Source of the DNA: Amycolatopsis sp. CA-128772
GTDB lineage: Bacteria; Actinomycetota; Actinomycetes; Mycobacteriales; Pseudonocardiaceae
Direction: 5' to 3'
Assembly (NCBI RefSeq): GCF_002904295.1
Contig: NZ_PPHG01000086.1
Coordinates: 62,001-126,000 of the forward strand
Length of the DNA: 64,000 bases
Shown piece after piece: positions 16,684 through 25,745 of this stretch; the first letter of the stretch is position 1, and every line of letters begins with the position of its first letter. The notes beneath the pieces were generated by a model. That model did not search any database. It saw nothing but the letters and a program-made list of their open reading frames with translations, and had not been told where the DNA came from. The translations under genes and the position numbers were made by a program.

Positions 16684-17982
16684 ATGTCCTTGAAACACCG
16701 GATCCCCGTTCTCGCCGCCCTGGCGGCCGTCGTCCCGCTCGCGCTCTCGGCGTGCAGCGGGGGAAGCAGTGACACCCCCGCCCAGCCGTCGGGCCCGGTC
16801 ACCCTCACCTGGTGGCACAACGGCACCACCGACCCGATCAAGTCGGTCTGGGCGCAGGTCGTCGCCGACTACCAGAAGGCGCACCCCGAAGTCACGATCA
16901 AGGCCCAGCCGCTGCAGAACGAGGACTTCAACACGAAGGTGCCCCTCGCCCTGCAGTCGCCCGAGCCGCCGGACATCTACCAGTCCTGGGGCGCGGGCGA
17001 CCTGGCCGGGCAGATCACCTCGGGCAAGGTCGCCGACATCACCGGCGACACCAAGTCGTGGATCGAGCAGGCCACCGGCAAATTCGGCGAGAAGTGGCAG
17101 GTCGACGGCAAGCAGTACGGTGTGCCGTTCACGCAGCACTTCGTCGGCTTCTGGTACCGCAAGGACCTGTTCCAGCAAGCGGGCATCACCACCCCGCCGA
17201 AGACCATGGACGAGCTGAACGCCGCCGTCACGGCGCTGAAGGCCAAGAACATCGCGCCGGTCTCCGTCGGCGGCAAGGACCGCTGGCCGGATGCTTTCTA
17301 CTTCAACTACTTCGCCATCCGCGAATGCTCGACCGCGGTGCTCCAGCAGTCGGTGAAGGCGGTCAAGCTCGAGGACCCGTGCTGGACGAAGGCCGGTCAG
17401 GACCTGAAGAACTTCCTGGCCACCCAGCCGTTCCAGACCGGGTTCGCCGGCACGCCCGCCCAGCAGGGCGCGGGCAGCTCCGCCGGTCTCGTCGCCAACG
17501 GCAAGGCCGCGATGGAACTGCAGGGCGACTGGGAGCCCGGCACGATGTCGTCGCTGACCGAGGACAAGGACCTGGACTCGAAGATCGGCTGGTTCCCGTT
17601 CCCGACCGTGGCGGGCGGGCAGGGCGACCCGGCGGCCGCGCTCGGCGGTGGTGACGGTTTCGCCTGCACCACCCGTGCCTCCAAGGCCTGCACGGCCTTC
17701 CTGCAGTACCTGGTCAGCGAGCCGGTGCAGACCGAGCTCGCCGCGAAGGGGACCGGCCTGCCCGTGAACGTCGCGGCCGCGAAGTCGCTGAAGACCGATG
17801 TGCTCCGGCAGGTCAACGACTACGGCACGAAGGCCCCGTACGTGCAGATGTACTTCGACCGGGCGTTCCCGACGGCGGTCGGCGCCGCGCTGAACGACGC
17901 GGTGGCCAACATGTTCGCCGGCCAGGGCACCCCCGAAGGCATCGTGACCGCCGTCAACCAGGCCGCGGCGGGCAACAAGTGA
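16684..17982 (+). CDS. Sugar ABC transporter substrate-binding lipoprotein
   Basis: A 432-residue family-1 extracellular solute-binding protein. The signal peptide ends in a lipobox, ALSAC, with Cys24 as the lipidated residue. The mature part shows 'VTLTWWHNGTTDPIKSVWAQ', 'YQSWGAGDLAGQITSGKV', 'YGVPFTQHFVGFWYRKDLFQ' and the C-terminal 'GTPEGIVTAVNQAAAGNK'. AGGAGTG lies 8 bases before the ATG. Its stop overlaps the GTG of the first permease. No transporter ATPase is encoded here, as is usual for actinomycete sugar importers that share an MsiK-type ATPase. The substrate is inferred to be xylo-oligosaccharides or aldouronic acids from the neighbouring enzymes. Confidence 0.92.
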   Translation: MSLKHRIPVLAALAAVVPLALSACSGGSSDTPAQPSGPVTLTWWHNGTTDPIKSVWAQVVADYQKAHPEVTIKAQPLQNEDFNTKVPLALQSPEPPDIYQSWGAGDLAGQITSGKVADITGDTKSWIEQATGKFGEKWQVDGKQYGVPFTQHFVGFWYRKDLFQQAGITTPPKTMDELNAAVTALKAKNIAPVSVGGKDRWPDAFYFNYFAIRECSTAVLQQSVKAVKLEDPCWTKAGQDLKNFLATQPFQTGFAGTPAQQGAGSSAGLVANGKAAMELQGDWEPGTMSSLTEDKDLDSKIGWFPFPTVAGGQGDPAAALGGGDGFACTTRASKACTAFLQYLVSEPVQTELAAKGTGLPVNVAAAKSLKTDVLRQVNDYGTKAPYVQMYFDRAFPTAVGAALNDAVANMFAGQGTPEGIVTAVNQAAAGNK

Positions 17983-18950
17983 CCACGGCGACGACCCCGG
18001 TGCGAGCGGCGGCGCGGCCGCCCGCACCGGCGGTCCGCGCCCGGGGAAAACGCTCCGGCCTCGGCAAACGGCTGGAGCTGGTGGTGCTGCTCGGCCCGGC
18101 CCTGCTGGTGTTCGCCGGGTTCGTCCTGGTGCCGATCGGGATCGCCGCCTTCTACAGCCTGTTCAAGTGGAACGGCTTCGGCGCGCTCGACGACTTCGTG
18201 GGCTTCGACAACTACGCCGACGCGTTCACCGGCACGGTGTTCCAGAGCGCCATCGTGCACAACCTGATCATCGCCGGGTTGTCGATCGTGGTGCAGCTGC
18301 CGCTGTCGATCGGGCTGGCGATGCTGCTCAACCGGAAGCTGCGGGGCCGCGCCGTGCTGCGCGCCCTGGTGTTCGCCCCCTACGTGCTGTCCGAGGCGAT
18401 CACCGCGGTCATCTGGTCGCTCATGCTGCAGCCGGGCGCGTTCGCCGACCAGGTGCTCAAGGCCGTGGGGCTGGGCGGTGCCGTCCACCAGTGGCTGGCC
18501 GACCCGGGCATCGTGCTCTACACGATGTTCGCGGTGATCACCTGGAAGTACATCGGGTTCGGCATCATCCTGCTGCTCGCCGGCCTGCAGGGCGTGCCGG
18601 CCGAACTGCGCGAAGCCGCGGCGCTCGACGGCGCTTCGGCGTGGCAGACCACCCGGCACGTCGTGTTGCCGCTGCTCGGCCCGACCATCCGGATCTGGAT
18701 CTTCCTGTCGGTGATCGGCTCGCTCCAGCTGTTCGACGTCATCTGGATCATGACCACCGGCGGCCCGGCGAACGCCTCGACGACGATGGCGACCTACCTG
18801 ATCGACCACGGCTTCAAGCGCTACGAGTTCGGGTTCGGTTCGGCGGTGGCGGTGATCCTCTTCGTCATCTGCTTCCTGTTCGCCCTGCTGTACCAGCGGT
18901 TCGCGCTCCGCCGGGACACCCAGGGCGCCCTGACCAGGATGGTGGGCTGA
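17979..18950 (+). CDS. Sugar ABC transporter permease 1
   Basis: A 323-residue membrane protein of the MalF/UgpA type with six predicted helices after a basic, proline-rich cytoplasmic N-terminus of about 30 residues. The EAA loop that docks the ATPase is clear: ELREAAALDGASAWQTTRHV then LPLLGPTI. The GTG start at 17979 overlaps the upstream TGA, and its own stop overlaps the next ATG by one base, so the importer is one translational unit. It forms the membrane pore with the second permease. Confidence 0.92.
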   Translation: MTTATTPVRAAARPPAPAVRARGKRSGLGKRLELVVLLGPALLVFAGFVLVPIGIAAFYSLFKWNGFGALDDFVGFDNYADAFTGTVFQSAIVHNLIIAGLSIVVQLPLSIGLAMLLNRKLRGRAVLRALVFAPYVLSEAITAVIWSLMLQPGAFADQVLKAVGLGGAVHQWLADPGIVLYTMFAVITWKYIGFGIILLLAGLQGVPAELREAAALDGASAWQTTRHVVLPLLGPTIRIWIFLSVIGSLQLFDVIWIMTTGGPANASTTMATYLIDHGFKRYEFGFGSAVAVILFVICFLFALLYQRFALRRDTQGALTRMVG

Positions 18951-19774
18951 TGCGGTCCGGCAAGTTCGGCCTGTCGATGGGCTACCTCGCGGCGATCGTC
19001 ATCGTCGGCGTGACGGTCGTGCCGCTGCTGTTCGTGGTGCTCGGCGGGTTCCGCACCAACGCCCAGATCAACACCGACCCGGCCGGGCTGCCCGGCCCGT
19101 GGGTGACCGACAACTACGCCTCGGTCCTGGGCTCGAGCGCGTTCTGGACGTTCCTGGGCAACAGCGCACTGATCGCGGTGATCGCGACCGCGGTCGCGGT
19201 CGCCCTCGGGGCGATGGCCGGGTACGCCCTCTCGCGGTACCAGTTCAAGGGCCGGGAGGCGTTGTACACGCTGTTCACCATCGGCCTGCTGTTCCCGCTG
19301 ACGGTGGCGACGCTGCCGCTGTACCTGTGGCTGCGCCAGCTGGGCATGCTCGAAAGCTTCTGGGGGGTGGCGATCCCCGAGGCGGCCTTCTCGCTGCCGG
19401 TGACGATCGTGATCCTGCGGCCGTTCATGCACGCGATCCCGGGCGAGATCGAGGACGCGGCGGTGCTCGACGGCGCCACCAGGCTCGGGTTCTTCTGGCG
19501 GATCCTGCTGCCGCTGTCGACGCCCGCGCTGACCACGGTCGCCGTGCTGGCCTTCGTCACCAGCTGGAACGCCTACCTGCTGCCACTGCTGGTGTTCAAC
19601 GACTCCGGCCACTTCACGCTCCCGCTCGGCGTCGCGATGTTCCAGTCCCAGTTCTCCCAGGACACCGCCCGGGTGCTCGCGTTCACCGCCTTGTCGGCGA
19701 TCCCGGCGCTCGCGTTCTTCGTGCTCGCCGAACGGCGCATCGTCGGCGGGCTGACCGGATCCGTGAAGGGCTGA
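18950..19774 (+). CDS. Sugar ABC transporter permease 2
   Basis: A 274-residue MalG/UgpE-type permease. It begins MRSGKFGLSMGYLAAIVIVG and carries the EAA loop 'EIEDAAVLDGATRLGFFWRI' followed by LLPLSTPAL, with six predicted helices. The ATG at 18950 shares its A with the upstream TGA. A longer frame continues upstream but lies inside permease 1 and has no homology. It ends in the family-typical 'ERRIVGGLTGSVKG'. It partners permease 1 and the lipoprotein at 16684. Confidence 0.92.
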   Translation: MRSGKFGLSMGYLAAIVIVGVTVVPLLFVVLGGFRTNAQINTDPAGLPGPWVTDNYASVLGSSAFWTFLGNSALIAVIATAVAVALGAMAGYALSRYQFKGREALYTLFTIGLLFPLTVATLPLYLWLRQLGMLESFWGVAIPEAAFSLPVTIVILRPFMHAIPGEIEDAAVLDGATRLGFFWRILLPLSTPALTTVAVLAFVTSWNAYLLPLLVFNDSGHFTLPLGVAMFQSQFSQDTARVLAFTALSAIPALAFFVLAERRIVGGLTGSVKG

Positions 19775-19789
19775 CTCAGGAGGTCTGCC

Positions 19790-22700
19790 GTGCCGTCCGA
19801 GGTCCACCGTCGTACCTTCCTCCAACTGCTCGCCCTGGCCGGGGCGGGGTCCCTGGCCCTCCCGGCGCTGGCCGAAGCCGATACCGGTTTTCCGTTGGTG
19901 TCGCGGGGGAAGGCCGCGACGATCGTGGTGAGCGACGGCGATCTGCCGGGGGTCCGGCGCGTCGTGGGCGACCTGGCCGCCGACATCGAGCGGGTGACCG
20001 GGGTCCGGCCGGCCGTGTCCGGCGTGGTTCCCGCCGGTGGGCCGGTGGTGCGGGTCGGCACGCTCGGGCACAGCCCGCTGGTCGACGACCTGGTCGCGGC
20101 CGGGAAGCTCGACGTCACCGGGATCGCCGGGCGGTGGGAGACGTCGCTGAGCCAGGTCGTCGACGGGCAGCTCGTGCTGACCGGCAGCGACCAGCGGGGC
20201 GTGATCTACGGCGTCTACGAGGTGTCCCGGCGCATCGGCGTCTCGCCCTGGTACTGGTGGGCGGACGTGCCGCCGCGGCGGCAGAGCGAGCTGCACCTGC
20301 CGCGCGAGCGGTTCAGCCTCGGCACGCCGCACGTGAAGTACCGCGGGTTCTTCATCAACGACGAGAACCCGGCGCTGGGCACCTGGGCCCCGGCCTGCTT
20401 CGGGCCGGGCCGGGCGCCCGGCTTCCCCAACGGGTTCAACCACCTGTTCTTCGCCAAGGTCTTCGAAACCATGCTGCGGCTGCGGGCCAACTACCTGTGG
20501 CCGGCGGTGTGGGGACGCGCGTTCGCCGAGGACGACCCGCTCAACCACGCCACGGCCAAGGAGTACGGCATCGTCATGGGCACCTCGCACGAGGCGCCGA
20601 TGATGCGGGGGATCGAGGAGTGGAACCGGCACGCGGTGCCCGCGGTCCGCGATGCGGCCGGGACCATCACGACCCCGGGGCACGACCCGTACGGCGGCAC
20701 GGGGGAGTGGAGCTTCCGCCGCAACGGCGAGGCGATCAAGGCGTACTGGGCCGACGGCATCCGCCGGATGGTCCGCGAGGACTTCGAAGGCGTCGTCACG
20801 CTCGGCATGCGCGGCAACGGCGACGTCGGCCTGCCCGACGGCGACGGCATCGAGCTGATGCGCGAAATCATCGCGACCGAGCGGGACATCCTCGCCCGCG
20901 AGACCGGCCGGGACCTGTCCACGGTGCCGCAGGTCTGGACGCTCTACAAGGAAGTCCAGCGGTACTGGGCGAAGGGCCTGCGCCCGCCGGACGACGTGAT
21001 CGTCGTGTTCACCGACGACAACTGGGGCAACATCCGCAAGATGCCCGACCGGTCCCTGCCGCCGCACCCCGGCGGGTACGGGCTGTACTACCACTTCGAC
21101 TACGTCGGCGGCGGCCGCAACTACAAGTGGGTCGACACCGCGCTGCTCGCGAACACCTGGGAGCAGCTGCACCAGGCGTCCGCCTACGGCAACGACCGGC
21201 TGTGGGTGGCGAACGTCGGGGACATGAAGGGCAACGAGCTGCCGCTGCAGTTCTTCCTCGACTACGCCTGGGACCCGGCCGCGCTGCCGGTCGAGCGGCT
21301 GTCCACTTGGGAGCGTTCGTTCGCCGCGGAGAACTTCGGCGCGGCCCTGGCGGCGGAAATCGCCGGGGTGCTGCACGACTACGGCCGGCTGCAGTCGCGC
21401 CGCAAGCCGGAGCTGCTCAACCGGCGGATCACCGTGGACGCCGCCGGGACGATCACCTACGACGACCAGATGACGCCCTTCAGCCTGGTCAACTACCGCG
21501 AGCTGGACCGGGTCACCGACGAGTGGCGCGACCTCGCGGCCCGGGCGGCGAAGATCGGCACGCGGGTGCCTGCCGGGTACCGCGACGCGTTCTACGAGCT
21601 GGTGGGGTACGAGGTCGAGGCGTCGGCGAACCTGTACGCGTTGCGGCGGGCCGAATTCACGAACCTGCTGTACGCGGCGCAGGGCCGGGCCTCGGCCAAC
21701 GGGCTCGCCGCCGTCACGGAGGCCCGGTTCGCCGACGACCTCGCGCTGGCGGAGAAGTACAACACCGGCATCGCCGGCGGCAAGTGGAAGGGGTTCCAGA
21801 CCCAGCCGCACATCGACTACGGCGACGTCGCCCGCTACGGGCCGAACGCGCCCTGGCAGCAGCCGGAGCTGAACAACGTGGCCCTGCCGGACGTCATCTT
21901 CCCGGCGGTGCGGCGCCTGGACCTGCCGGCGGCGGCGTCCCCGGGGATCGCGGTCGACGGCTCGCCGGACGCGTGGCCCGGCGCCGCGGGACGGCCGGCC
22001 CTGCCGGAGTTCAGCCCGTACCAGAGCGCGCCACCGCAGTACATCGACGTGTTCAACCGCGGCCGGACGCCGTTCCGCTGCACCGTTTCGTCCGGTGCGC
22101 CGTGGGTGCAGGTCGAACCGCGCGGCGGCCGGGTCACCGAGGAGCTGCGGATGACGGTCCGGATCGACTGGGCCCGGGCGCCGAAGGGCACCACGACGGT
22201 CCCGATCACGGTGACGGGCGCGGGGACGTCGGTCACGGTGGACGCCGTCGTCCGCAATCCGGTGCTGCCGCCGCGCGGGTTCGTCGAAGCCGGCGGGTAC
22301 GTCTCGATGGAGGCCGAGCACTGCACGGCCAACGTCGGCGCGGCGGCGGTGTCGTGGCGGCGCATCCCGGACCTCGGCCGCACGGGCGCGGGCATGACCC
22401 CGTTCCCGGTGACGGCGGCGAGCCAGGCACCGGGCGCCGGCCCGCGCCTGGAGTACCGGATGACGCTGTTCACGCCGGGCCCGGTGACGGTGTGGGCGTA
22501 CTTGTCCCCCCGCAGCAACGTCCTGCAGGGCGACGGCCTGCGCTACGCGGTCTCATTCGACGACGCGGCCCCGCAGACCGTGAACATCACGACGGCCACG
22601 GGCGCCGACGACACGACGATGAACCGCCAGTGGGAGAGGACGACGTCGGACAACGTGAACCTGACGTCGACCCGGCACGTGGTCGAGGCGGCGGGACAGC

Positions 22701-22819
22701 ACGTGCTGAAGTTCTGGATGGTGGACCCGGCGGTGATCGTCCAGAAGCTGGTGGTCGACACGGGCGGGTTGCGGGCCAGCTACCTGGGGCCGCCGGAGAG
22801 CATGCGGTGGCCGTGGTGA
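19790..22819 (+). CDS. GH115 xylan alpha-glucuronidase, TAT-exported
   Basis: A 1009-residue enzyme of the length and build of GH115. The N-terminus has a twin-arginine signal, RRTFLQLLALAGAG, then LALPALAEA. GH115-like stretches include 'RGVIYGVYEVSRRIGVSPWYW', 'RGFFINDENPALGTWAP', 'MLRLRANYLWPAVWGRAF', 'GIVMGTSHEAPMM' and 'DDVIVVFTDDNWGNIRKMPD'. A C-terminal beta-rich module follows ('GYVSMEAEHCTANV'). The start is GTG with AGGAGG 7 bases upstream. It lies 15 bp after the importer and is probably in the same operon. GH115 enzymes remove (4-O-methyl)glucuronic acid from xylan side chains. Confidence 0.9.
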   Translation: MPSEVHRRTFLQLLALAGAGSLALPALAEADTGFPLVSRGKAATIVVSDGDLPGVRRVVGDLAADIERVTGVRPAVSGVVPAGGPVVRVGTLGHSPLVDDLVAAGKLDVTGIAGRWETSLSQVVDGQLVLTGSDQRGVIYGVYEVSRRIGVSPWYWWADVPPRRQSELHLPRERFSLGTPHVKYRGFFINDENPALGTWAPACFGPGRAPGFPNGFNHLFFAKVFETMLRLRANYLWPAVWGRAFAEDDPLNHATAKEYGIVMGTSHEAPMMRGIEEWNRHAVPAVRDAAGTITTPGHDPYGGTGEWSFRRNGEAIKAYWADGIRRMVREDFEGVVTLGMRGNGDVGLPDGDGIELMREIIATERDILARETGRDLSTVPQVWTLYKEVQRYWAKGLRPPDDVIVVFTDDNWGNIRKMPDRSLPPHPGGYGLYYHFDYVGGGRNYKWVDTALLANTWEQLHQASAYGNDRLWVANVGDMKGNELPLQFFLDYAWDPAALPVERLSTWERSFAAENFGAALAAEIAGVLHDYGRLQSRRKPELLNRRITVDAAGTITYDDQMTPFSLVNYRELDRVTDEWRDLAARAAKIGTRVPAGYRDAFYELVGYEVEASANLYALRRAEFTNLLYAAQGRASANGLAAVTEARFADDLALAEKYNTGIAGGKWKGFQTQPHIDYGDVARYGPNAPWQQPELNNVALPDVIFPAVRRLDLPAAASPGIAVDGSPDAWPGAAGRPALPEFSPYQSAPPQYIDVFNRGRTPFRCTVSSGAPWVQVEPRGGRVTEELRMTVRIDWARAPKGTTTVPITVTGAGTSVTVDAVVRNPVLPPRGFVEAGGYVSMEAEHCTANVGAAAVSWRRIPDLGRTGAGMTPFPVTAASQAPGAGPRLEYRMTLFTPGPVTVWAYLSPRSNVLQGDGLRYAVSFDDAAPQTVNITTATGADDTTMNRQWERTTSDNVNLTSTRHVVEAAGQHVLKFWMVDPAVIVQKLVVDTGGLRASYLGPPESMRWPW

Positions 22820-22883
22820 GCGAGGCGAAGGGGCGCGCCCCTGGTCCACGCCGGCGGGGGAAGCCGCAGAACGCCCACCCGCC

Positions 22884-22901
22884 GGGGGCGCCCCCCGTTT
22901 T
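22884..22901 (+). terminator. Intrinsic terminator after the importer-GH115 operon
   Basis: GGGGGCGCCCCC (22884-22895) is a perfect 12-bp palindrome followed at once by CGTTTT. A second palindrome, GGGGCGCGCCCC, lies at 22830-22841. Both fall in the 170-bp gap between the GH115 stop and the convergent LacI gene. Confidence 0.55.
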
Positions 22902-22989
22902 CCACTCTACCGGTGAGCACCGACGATTCCGGGGCCCGGGAACAGCGGGCCGACCGCCGGCGCCGCGCCCGCCGGCCGTGGCTCACGCC

Positions 22990-24060
22990 CTACCGCCCGC
23001 CGCCGGTCAGCACCCGGTAGCCCCGGTGGGCCGGGGCCGCCGTGCTGTGGCGGACCACCAGGCTGGTGGCCAGCTCGAGGCGGTGGCTCTCCGGGTCCAC
23101 GCCGCGGGCCAGGGAAATCGCCAGCCGGGCGCCCGCCGCCGCCATCTCCTGGAGGGGCTGGCGGACCGTCGTCAGCTCCGGGGTCAGCCAGCGGGCGATC
23201 GGCAGGTCGTCGAAACCCACCACCGAAAGGTCGTCCGGGATGCGCAGTCCCGCGTCGCGCGCGGCTTCGTACACGCCGAGCGCCTGCAGGTCGCTGCCCG
23301 CGAACACCGCCGTCGGGCGGTCCGGGAGGGTGAGCAGTGATGCCAGCTCGCGGTAACCCGAACGGACGTGGAAGTCGCCGCGGCGGACCAGGGCCGGGTC
23401 GAACGCCAGGCCGGCCGTCTCCAGTGCCGTGCGGTAGCCGTCGATGCGGGCCCGGCTGCACAGCACCCCCTCCGGCCCGCCGATCATCGCGATCCGGCGG
23501 TGGCCCAGCTCCACGAGGTGCCGGGTCGCCGTCAGGCCGCCCTGCCAGTTCGTGGCCCCGATCGAGGGCGTCTCCGGCCCGGGCGCGCCCGCCGGGTCGA
23601 CGACGACCAGCGGGATGTCCCGCGCGCGGAGCTTCGCCAGCTGCCCGCCGGTGAAGTCGGAGCAGACCGAGACGATGCCGACCGGCCGCCGGGCGAGCAC
23701 GCTCTCCAGCCAGCTCTGCCCCGGCGTGTGCCGGCCCGATGAGTCGGCCAGCACCACCGCCATTCCGTTTTCGCGGGCGACGCACTCGACCCCGCGGATG
23801 ATTTCCAGCGCCCAGGTGCTTTCGAGTTCGTGGAACATCAGTTCCAGCAGCCGGGAACGACGGGAGCGTTCGTCGGCCCGGCGCCGGTAACCGTATTTCC
23901 CGATGACCGCTTCGACACGGGCACGGGTGGTTTCGGCGACGTCGGGCCGGCCGTTCAGAACTTTCGAAACAGTCGGCACGGAAACACCGGTCTCGGCGGC
24001 GATCCGGGCAATGGTCACCCGGGATGCGCTCGGCTCGAGATCGTCGGACTTCGTTGTCAT
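22990..24060 (-). CDS. LacI-family regulator divergent from GH10 xylanase
   Basis: A 356-residue LacI protein: VTIARIAAETGVSVPTVSKV and 'AVIGKYGYRRRADERSRRSR' form the DNA-binding part, and the sensor domain ends 'PDDLSVVGFDDLPIARWL', then SLVVRHSTAAPA. The sequence differs clearly from the LacI protein at 15541. It faces the xylanase gene across 80 bp containing the GAAA-N-TTTC site at 24103-24111. A TTTCAA-17-TAGAAT promoter can be drawn for this gene at 24096-24068 on the minus strand. It is likely the xylanase regulator. Confidence 0.92.
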   Translation of the reverse strand: MTTKSDDLEPSASRVTIARIAAETGVSVPTVSKVLNGRPDVAETTRARVEAVIGKYGYRRRADERSRRSRLLELMFHELESTWALEIIRGVECVARENGMAVVLADSSGRHTPGQSWLESVLARRPVGIVSVCSDFTGGQLAKLRARDIPLVVVDPAGAPGPETPSIGATNWQGGLTATRHLVELGHRRIAMIGGPEGVLCSRARIDGYRTALETAGLAFDPALVRRGDFHVRSGYRELASLLTLPDRPTAVFAGSDLQALGVYEAARDAGLRIPDDLSVVGFDDLPIARWLTPELTTVRQPLQEMAAAGARLAISLARGVDPESHRLELATSLVVRHSTAAPAHRGYRVLTGGGR

Positions 24061-24102
24061 GAAGGAGATTCTAGGTCATCGAAACCCGATTTGAAACGGT
24101 TG

Positions 24103-24111
24103 GAAACTTTC
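24103..24111. promoter_or_regulatory. GAAA-N-TTTC inverted repeat, candidate LacI operator
   Basis: GAAACTTTC is a perfect inverted repeat with one central base. Related GAAAC blocks lie at 24081-24085 and 24093-24097. The arrangement differs from the AACGTT-centred site at 16570, so the two LacI proteins probably read different operators. Confidence 0.5.
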
Positions 24112-24140
24112 GGAGCTCCATTGTCACGCGGAGGTAGAAG

Positions 24141-25157
24141 ATGTCGGCAAGAATTCCTAAGAAACGCGCCCTGATGGCGGTTGCGGCCGTCATGGGTATT
24201 ACGGTCTGGCAGGCGCCCGCCGCATCGGCGTCGGTGCCGCTGCAATACACCACGAACCGTTACGTCGGCAGCGCGGTGGCGGCGGCCTACCTGGCCTCGG
24301 AAACCGATTACCGGGCGGTGCTCACCCGGGAATTCGACAACGTGACGCCCGAGAACGAGATGAAGTGGGGCACGGTCGAAGCCGTACGCGGGACGTACGA
24401 CTGGTCCGGCGCGGACGCGATCGTCGAGTACGCCCGAAGCCACCACAAGACCATCCGCGGGCACACCCTCGTCTGGCACTCCCAGCTCCCGGACTGGGTC
24501 GCCGCGCTGCCCGCCGACGAGCTGCGCCGGATCCTGCGCGACCACATCACCACGGAAGTCAAGCGGTACAAGGGGAAGATCCGCGCCTGGGACGTCGTCA
24601 ACGAGATCTTCAACGAGGACGGCACCCGGCGTGACACGGTCTTCCGGCAGAAGCTCGGCGACGGCTTCGTGGCCGACGTCTTCCGCTGGGCGCACGCGGC
24701 CGACCCGCACGCGAAGCTCTACATCAACGACTACAACATCGAAGGGATCAACCCGAAGAGCGACGCGGTGTACGACCTGGTGAAAACGCTGCGGCGGCAG
24801 GGCGTGCCGATCGACGGCGTCGGCATCCAGGGGCACCTGTCGATCCAGTACGGCTTCCCGGGCCAGTACCGCGAGAACCTGGCCCGCTTCGCCAAGATCG
24901 GCGTGGAGACCGCGGTCACCGAGGCGGACGTCCGGATCCCGACCCCGCCCGACGCGGCCAAGCTCGCCACCCAGGCGAGCTACTTCGGCCAGCTCTGGGA
25001 CGGCTGCCACGCGGTCCGCAAGTGCGTCGAGTTCACGACGTGGGGCTTCACGGACCGGCACTCGTGGGTGCCGGACGTCTTCCCCGGCGAGGGCGCGGCC
25101 TGCCTGTTCGACGAGAACCTGCGTCCGAAGCCGGCGTACTTCGCCCTCAACCCCTGA
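24141..25157 (+). CDS. GH10 endo-1,4-beta-xylanase, secreted
   Basis: A 338-residue enzyme. A signal peptide of about 31 residues (basic N-terminus, then 'ALMAVAAVMGITVWQAPAAS') leads to a single GH10 barrel: DNVTPENEMKW, RGHTLVWHSQLPDWV, WDVVNEIF with acid/base Glu155, 'YINDYNIEGINPKSDAVYDL', and VTEADVRI with nucleophile Glu261. No carbohydrate-binding module follows; the protein stops after 'PKPAYFALNP'. GGAGG precedes the ATG by 7 bases. It would cut the xylan backbone outside the cell. The last 11 bases overlap the convergent deacetylase gene. Confidence 0.95.
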   Translation: MSARIPKKRALMAVAAVMGITVWQAPAASASVPLQYTTNRYVGSAVAAAYLASETDYRAVLTREFDNVTPENEMKWGTVEAVRGTYDWSGADAIVEYARSHHKTIRGHTLVWHSQLPDWVAALPADELRRILRDHITTEVKRYKGKIRAWDVVNEIFNEDGTRRDTVFRQKLGDGFVADVFRWAHAADPHAKLYINDYNIEGINPKSDAVYDLVKTLRRQGVPIDGVGIQGHLSIQYGFPGQYRENLARFAKIGVETAVTEADVRIPTPPDAAKLATQASYFGQLWDGCHAVRKCVEFTTWGFTDRHSWVPDVFPGEGAACLFDENLRPKPAYFALNP

Positions 25158-25695
25158 CCGGGACGCGGCCGGGGCGCAGCCCGCGCGTGGCGAGCGCGGC
25201 GAGGATGCGGGGGACCGCGTCGAGGGTGGCCGGGCGGCCTTCGTGCAGCAGCACGACGCCGCCCGGCTCCACCCCGTCCGCCGCGGCGACGATCTCGTCC
25301 GCGGAGCAGCCGGCCCAGTCGCGGGTGTCGACGCTCCACAGCACCTCGGTGAGGCCGTGGTCCGCCAGCATCGCCCGGACGGCGGCGTCCGTGTCGCCGT
25401 AGGGCGGCCGGAACAGGGCCGGGCGGATCCCGGTCAGCCGGGTCAGGAGGTCCTGCGTGCGCCGGACCTCCTGGTCGCGGGCGGGCGCGGGCAGCGTGGA
25501 CAGGTGCGGGTGCGTCCAGGTGTGGTTGCCGATCGTGTGCCCCGCCGCGGCGATCGCCCGGACCAGGTCCGGGTGCGCCGCGGCGTGCTCGCCCCACAGG
25601 AAGAACGTCGCCCGCGTGCCGCCGAGCGCGGCCAGCAGCCCCGGGGTCGTCTCGGGGTACGGGCCGTCGTCGAACGTCAGCGCGACCGTGTCCAT
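25147..25695 (-). CDS. NodB-type polysaccharide deacetylase
   Basis: A compact 182-residue carbohydrate esterase family 4 domain: VALTFDDGPYPETT (catalytic and metal Asp), GNHTWTHPHLS (metal His pair), 'RPALFRPPYGDTDAAVRAML' and LWSVDTRDW, ending with VVLLHEG. The ATG at 25695 is placed directly before the first motif; a longer frame upstream has no homology. No signal peptide is seen, so the protein may be cytoplasmic or its true start may lie elsewhere. It overlaps the xylanase 3' end convergently. The substrate could be acetylxylan, chitin oligomers or peptidoglycan. Confidence 0.85.
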   Translation of the reverse strand: MDTVALTFDDGPYPETTPGLLAALGGTRATFFLWGEHAAAHPDLVRAIAAAGHTIGNHTWTHPHLSTLPAPARDQEVRRTQDLLTRLTGIRPALFRPPYGDTDAAVRAMLADHGLTEVLWSVDTRDWAGCSADEIVAAADGVEPGGVVLLHEGRPATLDAVPRILAALATRGLRPGRVPVRG

Positions 25696-25745
25696 CCGTC
25701 CAAGATCACCCGTGCCCGCGGCGGCGGGCAAGGACTTTCGAACGG

